Shown here piece by piece: positions 52,001-60,200 of a stretch of DNA of 64,000 bases; position 1 is the first letter of the stretch, and each line of letters begins with the position of its first letter. Both the position numbers and the translations under genes were made by a program. The stretch is from Ptiloglossa arizonensis. Lineage: Eukaryota; Arthropoda; Insecta; Hymenoptera; Colletidae. The notes beneath the pieces were generated by a model, which made no database searches, was not told the origin of the DNA, and saw only the letters and a program-made list of their open reading frames with translations. Location: the NCBI RefSeq assembly GCF_051014685.1, contig NC_135055.1, positions 19,146,001-19,210,000 of the forward strand. The letters run 5' to 3'.

Positions 52001-55000
52001 TTTCTTTCGAAATCGAAGACTCGTATCGAAAAACATCGTTCCACATTTTCGTTTCATTTTCGCAAGCTCGATCCTCCGGTGTCCCGTATATTTCATAAAG
52101 ACATCGCGAGAGAGTTCTCCCCCACCCTAACCGGGAGTCATTTCTCATTACGCAACGCGTTCGTTCGTTCGTTCGTTCGTTCGTTCCTTCGATCGTAAAT
52201 ATTTCCGATATGACAACGCATTGCTTCGATCCCTGGTCTGGTCTCGCGTTCCATTCCCGGAGAGTTTTTCACAGTAGCGTAGGCGCGACAAGTGCGACCC
52301 CATTAACTTTCTTCGTTGGCGAGAGCAGTTGACGATCGATCCACGAAACCGGACCGTATCGCGACGCGTGGGGAATGTGCCCGACACGGCGTTAATCACC
52401 CGGTGTGCACGATACAAGGCACGAAGGAGGGGGAAGGGGTTTCCCCCACACCACACCACCCTTCGTAGAAATACAAAAAAATAACGGCACTGTAATGAAC
52501 CCGTTTTTCGCGAGATAAAAGACTTATCCGGCCGAGCCGTATATATTCGAGGGAACATAAAGCGCGAAGCTTCCAGCGCGAGCCAATTCTAAAGCCCCGC
52601 GTTATCTATTTCCCGTGCCTCGGCCAGACGGCCATCCTCGGTAAATATCCTTGATCCCCCCTTAATCGTTCGTTTTAACGACTTCCGTCCGTTCTCTGTC
52701 CGCAATTAGGCCTGGAAACTGGGTATGCACGGTGGCGACTACGCGTGGATCCTGCCAGGTGACATGATCGACCTGTCGGGAATGACGGGCAATTGGTGGC
52801 ACTCGGAGCCCGAGGAGTGCACACGGTCCCAGCTGTCGCAAACTTTGGACGGTCTGATCATCGTGCAGAGTTACGGATCCGCGTTGGGGAACGAGATCAG
52901 CTCCTCCGGTCTGGTAAGTATTTCTTTCGATACTTTTTGCGACGGAAACTTCCCACCCGCGACGGAGTACCTTCACTGTGGGCGATGCAATATTTGTTTT
53001 TAATTTCGTACCAATGCGTTCGCGAACAACCTCCTGGGGGTGGATATATCGGTTAACTCTCACGGCGCATGGGTCGGTGGCGACCCGTCGGATGGATCCA
53101 ACTCTAATTTTTAGCAATTATGATAAAGCTAGGTCGACAGTGGCCCATCTTGGTAGATCCAATGCTAATTTTTAGCAATCATGATAAAGCTAGGTCGACA
53201 GTGGCCCATCTTGGTAGATCCAATTCTAATTTTTAGCAATCACGACAAAGCTAGGTCGACAGTGACCCACCATGCTAGATCCAATTCTACTTTTTAACAA
53301 CCACGATAAAGTTGGGTCAAGAGTGATTCATCTTGATAGATCCAACTCCAATTATCCTCGTAAAGAAAAGTCGTCTTTCACGACTAACGTTCTAATTGAG
53401 CAATCCCAATAGTACGTGATCATCGGCTGCTAATTCGAATCGCGAGGGTTAAAGACGTCGAAGCGATGAAACGAGCGATACGAGCTTCCCGGAGGGAGGT
53501 ACGGGACGTCACCGTGCACGAGCAATCGGGCTAATGACGAACTCACGTGTCGCTAATTACGTTTCGTCGGTGAGGCGCCCTTGTCTCGATGAAACTCGAG
53601 TCTCCCCTACGAAATTGGTCGCGTTTCATTCGATTCGTTCGCGCGAGCCGCGGACCAACCCTCTCGGCCTTTATCCACGATGAAACGGGACCCACCCCCC
53701 CTCGTCGATCGTAAGATCGTTTTTATTCTCGTACTCCTTTCGAGGGACATCATGAATAATTCCGCGCGCGTTTCCCGACCACGCTGAATATTTACACGAG
53801 GACGTGGAAAAATAGAAACTCGACTCTGCGTGCTTCCGCGGAGCAAAAAACTGCGTCGCGTCAACGTATGTCGGTCGTCCCCTCGTTTGCATACTCCGCG
53901 AGACGATGTACGGACCGGATACTGAATTTTCCCGCGGAAGAGGGACGTCACCTATCGTCGAAAAAAAAGAGGATACGTTCCACGAGACGATCCTCCCGAC
54001 GAGTTCCATCGAACACTCGGAACGATACGAGAGATTTCACGGTAAACGCAGAATTTTCAAGAAAATTTTCACGGCCGTTTAAACGCGCGATATCGTATTA
54101 GCTGTCGAAGGATGTTTCATCGAAAGCGAAACGGTAAATTTCCAATCTGTCGTAGAAACCCGCGCGGTGTGATCCCCCATGCTCTCGCGACGCGTGGATT
54201 CGAACCGTTTGATTTGTTAATAACTAACGTCGCGTCGAAGATGCATCGTCGCTCGTTGGTACGAAAGTGAAACGTGTCTTCCTCCGTCGTTGAACAACCA
54301 CGAACCTTTATTCCAACGAATAGGAGACGCAAGGTTATTCGTTTTCTCGTCCACGAGGTCCGTACTCTCTCGTGGCAACTTTTTCGAAACGACTCGTCCA
54401 ACCGGCCAGAAAATGCAGCCAACAAAGAGGAAAAACCTCCACGACGAAAGGAATACCCGAGAGCTCGCGAGAGAATGTTCTTTTTATTTAATCTTCGCGC
54501 GTTCTCTCTTCGGATTTTTATCGAGCCGGAACGCGCGGCTGGAAAATCTCTCTCGTATTTTCCACGGATCGCGCACATTGCGAGAGGACGTAATTATTGG
54601 AACGAGGGAGAGGAAACTTCGAATTAAGGAGCAGGAGTGTGACACGAGCGTGTGTTTAAATATACACGCGTTGTACGTCGAATCGACCGATTGGTGTTTC
54701 GTTCGAGTCTTCTTCGATGGCGTTAATCCGATGGAAAATTCCTGGAAGGAAAAAAAACTGGGGAAAAAGGTATCCAATTACGCGGAGGAGAAGAAAGATG
54801 GGAAATATTTCGTGGAAAGTAACCGAGTGGAAAACCTACTATGCCCGTGTCGGAAGAATTAAAAGATTTTTTTGTTCCAGCGTCTCCATCGAGTATCTTT
54901 TTACGATTATTACGATTAAAGGGGATCCGAACGAGACAAGGTTGAAACGGGTGAAATTCTTTTATCGCGGATAATACAATATCCAAAGAAAATCACCTTG

Positions 55001-57206
55001 GCCGCGACAACGTTCAATTTTTTCTACGTCTTTCTCTTCGCCTAAGTTCTCAAAGTTACCTTCGACCGCTCCTCGCGTAATCTTATAATTTCTATAGAGG
55101 CCGTCTCGGCCAGAGATCACCATCGCGAAGAATACGTTCCCTTGGAAAACAAAAGAATAAATGGCCCTCTTTGACCGAAGCGCGTAAAACTACCCTATAC
55201 GTAACAAAAAATGCATCCTTGGATTCGTCGATAGACGTCAAAATGATAGTCATCGTACATTCAAAAAAAAAGTCAGACAGCCCTCAAAAATAATAGAATC
55301 GCGATGAAAAATAATCCAAGATGAACTCGAAGAATGATCCAAGGCAAATTAGAAAAATATTCCAAAAATAACAGTATTTCGCGCTAAAGAAAATAAAAAC
55401 AAAGAAAGTCAAAGCCATCTCGAAAGTCCTTTCGGATCGCCCGTAAAGAAATCATTTTTCCCCAGTGTTGCGTTAAAGAAAGAAGAAGAAAGAAAAAAAG
55501 AAAAACTCGATCGAGTCAGGTGGTCCACCCTGTATATTTAAACGCGCGGCTTGTTCCCGAACGAAGGTCGTCGGATTTTTGTTAGTACGGCCGAGGATGA
55601 GAATCGGGAATGTCCCGGGTCCGTGACGTGAGACGGACGCGCGTAAGCACGGTGGACCGCTCGCTCGTTGTTCGTCCCCCTTAACGCGACAATAATATAT
55701 CTTCCGCGCAGACGAGCAGCAAGTTCAAGACGGAATTGGCAAAAAGAGGCGTGACGCATTCGAAATTCGCCGCACAAACGTACGACGCGGTCTGGGCGAT
55801 GGCACTCGCCCTCGAGAGGGCCGAGATCGTTCTGAACGAGGAGAACTCGAGCGTGGCCGAGTACACGCACGCGAGGAAGGACATCGCAACGCAATTATTG
55901 GAGCAGCTCAAACTGCTACGTTTCGTCGGAGTATCGGTGAGTAGGACACCGAACAACACCCCCGGACCGTACCGCTAATCGGTGAAACAAACCCGACCGA
56001 GTTAATGGCACGAGAGTCCTAAAGGTCGCTCGTCTGTTAAACCTTTACGCGGACCGGGGAACTCCCATGCGCAAATAACATACCTGCACGTGCACGAACA
56101 AAACAGGAAAACGAAAATCAACCAGCTTTCTCTCTCTCTCTTACACACACACACAGAGACACGCACACTCTCTCTGTCTGTCTATCTCTCTCTGTATCTC
56201 TATCTCTGCCCTCGCCTCCAGACACTCTCATCAATCATTTACGAAAGCAATAATGGTCGGTCTCGCGCTTTCTGAACTATACGTGCAACGAAATGTACGC
56301 CAGCTGCGCCGGCTGCGTGTAGTTTAAGAAGACGAAATTCATTATTCGCGGAACAACAGTTTTCGGCGATTAGGGTAGGAGGTAGCGGATGGGGTTTCGC
56401 CGGCTCGAAGTTCGCGGGTCGATTTGGAAGCTACCGTTTCAATTCGTTCGTATCTCGGGTAATTTATTAAGGTTTCGTTCGTGAAATATCGTATCTCCCG
56501 AGACACAGAGAGACCGGTGCGAGAAAGATTGAAATTTTGATAAATCGTGTACCCACGGCACCGGTTTCGGTGTGCTTGATATTTTTTCGAACAAGCTCTA
56601 GAGAATTGTTTGTATTTCTTATCGTCGATTGAGAATACAAAATTGATACGAGAAATCTTAGGGTACACGGTGATCTCGTTGTATATCTTCGCGGACGATT
56701 TTACTTACTTCTTTCTTTTTTTTGGTCAATTTTGTTTACCGATGTGTTTACCGCGTTATTGTCCGGCATCAACCGCGCAAAATTCAAGTTCGAGAGAGAG
56801 CTACGCGTAACGTCCAATAATTCAGAGATAGAATCGGAAAGCTGAAACTTTCGAGGGTAGTTTCACCCCTTAGATTTACCGCCCCTGGAGAAAACATACA
56901 CATACCTCTTATTTTGACCGTTCTGCAAATCTGCTATGTAATTTAAGCAGAGCAAAACAAAAGCGTTACTCCGATTTTATTATCTCGACGATCGTTTTCC
57001 AACGGAAAACTTCATTCACGAGTCTGTTTATAATTACGAGAGCTGTCTCGAACGATTCAACTGTCCAACTTGGATATCGCTCTGTTCGTTCTATAGAAGG
57101 TTTTTTTATTAGAAACGAATCGTTGAATCGTATCGTTCGTTGCAGGGACCAGTCTCGTTCGACGGCGCCGATCGAGTGGGTATCACGGCGTTCTACCAGA
57201 TGCACG
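18518..57206 (+). CDS. GABA-B-R2: GABA-B receptor subunit 2-like, partial gene model (7 exons, 3' end outside window)
   Basis: This is a class C G-protein-coupled receptor subunit. In the family, GABA-B receptors are plasma-membrane heterodimers that mediate slow inhibition through Gi/o. The GB1 partner binds GABA and the GB2-type partner couples to the G protein. Seven exons join in frame (656+106+35+22+68+75+20 codons, then 1 nt) to give 982 residues, all extracellular: signal peptide, a long non-homologous extension, and the Venus-flytrap domain from about residue 602. Diagnostic stretches are ILGLFEMTRG, RPDGPSELQAARLAVE, CDPGVAVDRFFHALY, VPYWNVIQVSFGST, DTRIIIGSF, AAQTYDAVWAMALALERA and GPVSFDGADRVG. 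These fit my memory of insect R2 better than R1 or R3. No transmembrane helices are present, so the seven-helix exons lie downstream. Introns are 20149, 615, 1365, 9606, 2798 and 1209 bp. The subtype is inferred from memory and was not searched. Confidence 0.88.
18884..19453 (+). repeat. coding tandem repeat, 102 bp / 34 residues, in the receptor ectodomain
   Basis: Full units start at 18884, 18986, 19088, 19190 and 19292. The first four are exactly 34 codons and the fifth is 38. A partial unit follows at 19406, and the second half of another precedes the array (about 18805-18883). The core is DSRYPSTRSDRASKEANL, then a variable segment, then RGHSYP or a variant. Variable segments alternate: units 1 and 3 share KNIQ/NNIQ types while units 2 and 4 share RIIEE/RFIEG types. 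The array is therefore a duplicated 68-residue dimer. Unit 5 (KLLSKKNIKKSRERAYP) instead matches the partial copy before the array (KLLPKKNLQRSRELSYS). No domain family was recognised. All units keep the frame. Confidence 0.9.
20520..20985. repeat. degenerate minisatellite at the start of intron 1
   Basis: The words GAGTGTTCGAATAGTACC and close variants recur near 20613, 20661, 20849 and 20888, with extra TCGAATAGTA words between them, beginning about 35 bp after the exon 1 donor. Confidence 0.7.
20990..32130. other. intron 1, first half: nothing named except scattered simple sequence
   Basis: The stretch holds CpG-rich unique sequence, a (GA)n/(CA)n cluster near 25370-25430, poly-A/T tracts, and a repeat-end-like GGTGGTTCACCCTGTATA at about 26859 that recurs in similar form near 55521. 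No exon could be supported on either strand. Confidence 0.5.
28679..28707. other. perfect 11-bp inverted repeat (hairpin)
   Basis: Arms CACAGGGACCG and CGGTCCCTGTG surround a 7-nt loop. There is no T-run typical of a terminator and no context to assign a role. Confidence 0.5.
32139..32411. mobile_element. TTAA-flanked piggyBac-like MITE candidate
   Basis: The 273-bp segment lies between TTAA at 32135-32138 and TTAA at 32412-32415, the target duplication used by piggyBac elements. The ends are only loosely complementary (CCCTCGG... against CCGATCG...). Inside are two diverged copies of a unit with a GGGTC...GGACCC or GGGTCC...GGGCCC hairpin followed by AGAAATTAAGAGAG and TTTTTATTCGAAATATT. 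A related fragment lies near 43277-43390. Confidence 0.4.
33139..33168. repeat. poly-T tract (about 29 nt)
   Basis: The homopolymer sits in intron 1. It could be the end of a retroposed sequence on the opposite strand or a simple repeat. No target duplication was identified. Confidence 0.8.
36293..36380. repeat. polypyrimidine (TTC/TTTC-rich) tract
   Basis: About 85 nt almost without purines (CTCTTCTTTTTCTCC and similar words). Predicted frames here give only phenylalanine/serine runs. Confidence 0.75.
36938..37250. repeat. 156-bp tandem duplication
   Basis: The copies start at CGAGGGAAAGTTTG (36938 and 37094). Both continue with TGTACACTTT (about 37010 and 37166), then GATAACAAACATT and AGTCTTATT or AATCTTATT. 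They are clearly diverged. Confidence 0.8.
38426..38562. mobile_element. short mariner-like element, internally deleted
   Basis: The ends are inverted: TGTTCGGAAAGTCATTTCG on the left and CGAAACGACTTTCCGAACGA on the right, bordered by TA-rich sequence. The inner right part (TTTATTAAATCATAC...CCATTTTGGAAAACGAA) resembles mariner 3' ends. At about 137 bp there is no transposase frame, so it is a non-autonomous remnant. Confidence 0.6.
39375..39729. mobile_element. mariner-like repeat with internal ~90-bp tandem copies
   Basis: The left part holds three units containing TCGATTAGTTTTGTCG or a variant, then CATTGTAAAA, then GTGACAGTTCAACTTTGAAC (near 39383, 39470 and 39553). The right end is inverted relative to these (TTATCGAACGACAAAACTTA, 39696-39715) and resembles a mariner-type end followed by a TATTATAC context. 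No transposase is present. Confidence 0.45.
40635..40952 (+). CDS. GABA-B-R2: GABA-B-R2 exon 2: flytrap lobe 1 (residues 657-762)
   Basis: The acceptor TTTCAG ends at 40634 and the donor CTG|GTAAGC starts at 40953, giving 106 codons in phase 0. It runs from CDPGVAVDRFFHALY through LLLGTACSEVTETLAKIVPYW and VSFGSTAPALSDSTEFPLF to FIKHFGWDTVTAL and DMYSL. This is the conserved core of lobe 1 in GABA-B ectodomains, including the TACSEVTE segment and the PYWN..QVSFGST strand characteristic of class C receptors. It is the strongest single piece of family evidence in the window. A 200-residue frame on the opposite strand is only its shadow. Confidence 0.92.
41568..41672 (+). CDS. GABA-B-R2: GABA-B-R2 exon 3: flytrap lobe 2 start (residues 763-797)
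   Basis: The acceptor CTGTTGCAG ends at 41567 and the donor AAA|GTAAGA starts at 41673, giving 35 codons in phase 0. The peptide runs from AVNDLVTELEQANITC to YKEQLRTLK. It corresponds to the helix and strand that cross into lobe 2 of the ligand-binding fold. It contains an N-glycosylation sequon (NIT) next to a cysteine. It joins exon 2 (MYSL|AVNDL) and exon 4 (RTLK|ELDTR) without a gap relative to the family. Confidence 0.9.
42607..42622. other. 16-bp perfect palindrome
   Basis: GCGCTAAATTTAGCGC reads the same on both strands. It lies in receptor intron 3. It could be a protein binding site or chance. Confidence 0.4.
42935..42997. repeat. (GA)n microsatellite, 63 nt, just before exon 4
   Basis: An uninterrupted AG dinucleotide run ends 40 nt upstream of exon 4. 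Arginine/glutamate open frames over it are artefacts. Its position next to the branch-point region makes length variation potentially relevant to exon 4 splicing. Confidence 0.95.
43038..43103 (+). CDS. GABA-B-R2: GABA-B-R2 exon 4: 22-codon microexon-like segment (residues 798-819)
   Basis: The acceptor CGGTTGCAG ends at 43037 and the donor GAG|GTGAGC starts at 43104, giving 66 nt in phase 0. The peptide reads ELDTRIIIGSF followed by SPRLASRVFCE, the conserved lobe-2 strand (D.RIIIGSF) and the helix with its cysteine. This short exon is crowded on both sides: a 63-nt GA tract ends 40 nt upstream and a transposon-like element begins 25 nt downstream. Skipping it would keep frame but remove a core strand. 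Confidence 0.88.
43128..43657. mobile_element. 530-bp MITE with TA target duplication in intron 4
   Basis: The left end CAGGGTGTCCCAAAA is matched on the right by TTTTGGAACACCCTG (one mismatch in 15). Both ends are flanked by TA (43126-43127 and 43658-43659), the target of Tc1/mariner-type transposases. There is no transposase frame. The interior (about 43277-43390) contains a fragment like the 32.1-32.4 kb repeat, with a GGGTCC...GGGCCC hairpin, suggesting a nested or captured repeat. Confidence 0.75.
46013..46960. repeat. ~300-bp tandem repeat, three units
   Basis: The landmark AAATGCACCGATGCAAC recurs at about 46292, 46608 and 46897 (spacing 316 and 289). Units also share ACTTATGCACCGCGTACACT, TTTCATCGACGTACAGGATG and GAACATTAGTAAAA. 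An incomplete copy starts near 46030. Confidence 0.85.
47028..47285 (-). other. weak candidate antisense cysteine-rich exon
   Basis: The minus frame reads HECNFIPEHVCGKRC, then TQETVCVPCKRCRRKLEAR and DLDVDAISKKLEPGG, ending with a stop near 47028. There are six or seven cysteines within about 30 residues and codon choice looks natural. No ATG start or strong acceptor was found and no family recognised. It lies inside receptor intron 4 on the opposite strand. Confidence 0.2.
47490..48150. repeat. ~150-bp tandem repeat, four units plus an inverted terminal copy
   Basis: The landmark GTGTACCTTGGTTTTCGA or variant recurs near 47551, 47707, 47861 and 48004. Each is followed by GAAAATGTGTCAAAGTGTC or a variant, a purine-rich A tract, and then an AATGTCC(C/T) segment. 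The sequence at 48090-48145 (GGTACACTCGTAGGACATTT, then TTTACTCGG) is the reverse complement of the unit start, so the array ends head to head. The 244-codon plus-strand frame across part of it is a repeat artefact. Confidence 0.8.
47493..47516. other. 24-bp perfect palindrome
   Basis: The half-site TTCGCGCGGTGT is followed directly by its exact reverse complement ACACCGCGCGAA with no spacer. It sits at the edge of the ~150-bp repeat array. Confidence 0.8.
49998..50251 (-). other. weak candidate antisense exon with donor site
   Basis: The minus frame contains GKARVKCSGCRLSRRPGQVC, then VNHALTFVPDGTAIKVG and NKEVWSDVCRGRVNP. Immediately after it, at 49997, is a consensus donor GTAAGT. An acceptor-like TTTTGAATAG precedes the frame. 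I recognise no family. With the cysteine-rich frame at 47.0-47.3 kb it could belong to a gene nested in receptor intron 4, but this may be chance. Confidence 0.25.
50805..51010. promoter_or_regulatory. C-rich tract followed by a possible conserved element
   Basis: A CCCCCCTCCCCCTCCCCCTC tract at 50814-50836 is followed by a mixed block with TTTAATTGATACTAATTAGC and AATTGTTATTTATTATCG, which holds several TAAT/ATTA words. It may be an intronic regulatory element. There is no direct evidence of function. Confidence 0.2.
52157..52185. repeat. (GTTC)n microsatellite
   Basis: Six to seven copies of CGTT lie in receptor intron 4. Confidence 0.85.
52710..52913 (+). CDS. GABA-B-R2: GABA-B-R2 exon 5: flytrap lobe 2 (residues 820-887)
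   Basis: The acceptor GCAATTAG ends at 52709 and the donor CTG|GTAAGT starts at 52914, giving 68 codons in phase 0. It runs from AWKLGMHGGDYAWILPGDM through GNWWHSEPEECTRSQLSQ to SALGNEISSSGL. The CE|AWKLGMHGGDYAWILP junction matches the family pattern in which CEAY is followed by a motif ending YxWI(L/I)P. The tryptophan pair and the cysteine (EECT) are typical of GB2-type ectodomains. Confidence 0.9.
53074..53345. repeat. 61-bp tandem array in intron 5, about 4.5 units
   Basis: The GATCCAA(T/C) landmark recurs every 61 bp (about 53156, 53217, 53278 and 53339, with an earlier one near 53095). It is followed by CTAATTTTTAGCAATCATGA or a variant and then AAAGCTAGGTCGACAGTGGC. The first complete units are nearly identical and the last is diverged. 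The array begins about 160 bp after the exon 5 donor. Confidence 0.92.
55712..55936 (+). CDS. GABA-B-R2: GABA-B-R2 exon 6: flytrap lobe 2 to hinge (residues 888-962)
   Basis: The acceptor CTTCCGCGCAG ends at 55711 and the donor TCG|GTGAGT starts at 55937, giving 75 codons in phase 0. It runs from TSSKFKTELAKRGVTHSK through FAAQTYDAVWAMALALERAE to ATQLLEQLKLLRFVGVS. The (Y)APQTYDA(V/I)WA(I/M)ALAL helix is highly conserved in GABA-B subunits, and FxGVS leads into the GPV strand of the next exon. Confidence 0.92.
56120..56225. repeat. CT/CA microsatellite cluster
   Basis: Runs of CT, ACAC and TCTG/TCTATCTC words are interleaved in receptor intron 6. Confidence 0.8.
57146..57206 (+). CDS. GABA-B-R2: GABA-B-R2 exon 7: GPVSF segment (residues 963-982), phase-1 end
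   Basis: The acceptor CGTTGCAG ends at 57145 and the donor CACG|GTGAGT starts at 57207, giving 61 nt (20 codons plus 1 nt). The peptide GPVSFDGADRVGITAFYQMH is the conserved strand-turn-strand near the end of the flytrap domain (G.V.F...R.G...F.Q). The next exon must start in phase 1. I found no matching continuation before 64000, so the intron is at least 6.8 kb. Confidence 0.88.
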
Positions 57207-60200
57207 GTGAGTAAATATTTATATCGCCATCGACTCGCGGAAAATACCGGATGGACCTTCAAAGAATGCCCCCCTGAACGATACCCGCGACGCGAGAGAA
57301 CTAATTCCGTCGCAAATATCGCGCAACGTTATTAATTATCGGTCCAGACCCAACAACGGAATAACCTTTCTCGGAAATTTTAATCAAGAGAAGGTGGTTC
57401 TTTAAAGTGGGTAGTCGAATCTCGAATCTTCGCGAAAGAAAGAGCCGTTCTCGGGATTTTTATATAATTCAAAACCCGAGAAGCTCGATCGCGTAGTTAA
57501 AAATTCTCCAGGTAGGTAAAGAAGGTCGATCTTTTTAATTCCAAGGCTTAACCGCCCGCTTAAATTTGCATCTCAATCTAGAGACATACCGAACCCAACC
57601 TCGCGCAAATCCTCGACCCTTTCTTTCTACCCTTCTCACGACCCTTCGTCCCCCCTCCCACGTCCTCTGCGATGTTCAAGCATCCACCAACCCCGTTCCC
57701 CTGACCGCACCCGATATTTTTCTATTTTTTTCCCCTTTATCCCGCGAGACGAGAAATCCGAGACGCCAGAAACCGGCTGACATTCTTGCCAAATAGATCG
57801 TACCTCGAAATTGCCACGGTACGTATCGTCGCGAGTTTGCGAACAAATACACCGAAATTCGCGATACGAACGGGGTCAGGGTGATTCCAACTGCGATAAT
57901 ACCTAGACAAAGAAGAACAAAATTGCATCGGGGGATTCGTTTGCGCGAAAAATGCATTGCGATTGTTTTTACGCGGAATGGAGTATCGGACAGTGATCGA
58001 TGCTTAGGCGTAAATGTACGAAAGACACGCTTGAAAAATCTATAGCAAAATACGTAACGTCATCGGTAAGGTGCACGCGTGTTAAATTACCAAAATGCAT
58101 TCTTCTCGTTAGCGTAGTCTCCGATGCAATTTTTGTATGTATTCTATATATATATTCTCGTCTTATTTCAAACCGTAGAATATATCGTATACACATATAT
58201 AATATATACGCACCTCGATCGCGTTTGTATCGCAAACTTTGATTTCGAATTTATCTTGTTAGCGATCGCGAGCGTAATTTATCATTGACTCGTATTCGTT
58301 GATCTATTCACGTGTCATGTTCATCCGGCGAAATCTCGATCCGTGGTATCGTCGTGTCTCTCCGTAAACGAGACGTACAATCTCGCGAAATTCCCAGGTA
58401 TTACGAGTATATCGTGTCGAACGTCAGAAACGTTATTTCCATCTCTCCGGGTGTACCGGTTCGATCGAGTGCCGTACAATGACACTCGCGTAAGGAGTCA
58501 CGCATAAAGAGAGCAACTCGGGGAGAGAGAGGGGTCACGAGCTACGAAGCGCTGACAATCGCGCGCCGCTTCTAACGACGCGGTACACCGTGTGCACTCG
58601 CATCGTGGTTAACTGACACGTGTAAACGAGTGGATGAGCCCATTTACAGGATTTCCATTGTTGAACGATACGAACGATCCCGGGCCGCGATGAACGCGAT
58701 AACGCGCGGTACGTCCGAATTGCTCGTCCTTGCGTCAGTTCGTATTGTTGTCCAAAGGTGGGATTTTCCATCGGGGTCGGTACGCGAACGAGATTTTCTA
58801 TTAACCTTTCGCATTATCAAGAACGAGATACCACGTTTATCGCGCGTACGACCTTCCCACCAACGAGTCGTCTCGCGTATCTTGCGTTCGATTATAAAAC
58901 ACATTTTATATACAAACAAGGTATAACAAAGAATACCTCGTATCTTTGCAAATGGATTTTACCAGTTTGCGATGTACACCTCCGCCCAGGAACATCACGA
59001 TTGATAGATACCTCGTACGTAGTTACGGGAGGGTCAATAGCGAACTCGTGACGTTTCGAGATACAATTAGGGACACTTTTGCACGATACGTTGCGCGGCG
59101 ATTGTATCGACAACAATATCTCCGAACGGTACAATACTGAACGGAGTGTACGATCTAACAACGCGTTGATCTTGATCGGATCGGGAAGCTTACGCAATAT
59201 AGAAAACTTCGAGGTAAGAGATAGATCCTTCGTGGCGTTACGAGAAGCGATACACAGTGGTAAGAGAAATATACGAAAAGTGTCGCAAGGTGAATTTTCT
59301 ATTAATGTCACTTGAAAAGAAACACGCCTAATTTATTGTCAAAAATCTTTTCAATTTGTCCAATGTGCCTCATCCGCGTGTTTTCTTTAGTAATAAAATT
59401 CTTGTTCGTCGTTTAGATCGCGAAGCGTGCTCTAATATTGTTTCGATCCTCCTCGAAGGAAAATTGCAATTTCCTCGATATTTTTATTAAACGAATGTCA
59501 CTGTGTTTGCGTCTGGACAGCTTCCGAAGGGAACGATCGTCATACGCGTAACGTTTGCCGAACGCTCGTAGGAAAACACCGAGCATACTATACACCGGTT
59601 GCATCGGTGTGGTGCGTCTGACGCTTCTAATCCTATTTTAGGGTGCATGTGACGTCGCTTGAAACTCGATCGGAGAGAGTCACGCGTCGTTCGAGCCACT
59701 CGACGCCCATGTCTCCGTGTGCAACACTCGAAGAATCGAGTACGGGATCGTAAAGTTAATTTAAAAGCGTCCCGTATCCTTTTCACAGGGGTAGGATACA
59801 CGCTCCGCGAGCTATGGAACAAATTTCAAACGAAATGGCACGCCTTGGCGCAAAGTGCCGCGCAAACAGACCGAGAGCTCATTGACTGTACCACTCGTAG
59901 CTCTGCTTCGACGCCCCAGTTTAATGTTTTTTTTCTTTCTTCTTTTCCCTTTTTTTTTTCTCTCTCTCTCTCTTTTTCCACAACTTGAAACTAAAAGCGG
60001 CCGGGAGAAACGCGGCGAAAGTGATCGAGTAACTTGGCGCGATTCGCGAGATTCCGCCGGGAGATATTCCCAGATTTCTAGAGAGTTTCCGAGCGGTCTT
60101 TCGAGAAGCTTCGAAAGCGCAATACAGGCCGAACCGGGTAATCTGTTCGCCCTTTGTATATTTTACGCGAGCGAGCCTATAAGAAATTTTACGACGACAC

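Larger units (their letters stand above)
43104..52709 (+). other. intron 4 of the receptor gene (9.6 kb)
   Basis: It is bounded by GTGAGC and ATTAG. It contains a MITE (43128-43657), a ~300-bp tandem repeat (46.0-46.96 kb), a ~150-bp repeat with an inverted terminal copy (47.5-48.15 kb), sequences resembling repeat ends near 49.64 and 51.62 kb, a C-rich tract near 50.81 kb and a GTTC microsatellite near 52.16 kb. Two antisense cysteine-rich frames are listed separately as weak candidates. The rest shows nothing I can name. Confidence 0.75.

Noticed and set aside
40635..57206. Assignment to GABA-B-R1 or the insect-specific R3
   Set aside because: Segments such as CDPGVAVDRFFHALY, VPYWNVIQVSFGST and GPVSFDGADRVG fit my memory of insect R2 better. 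R1 has a different lobe-1 pattern. A database search would settle this.
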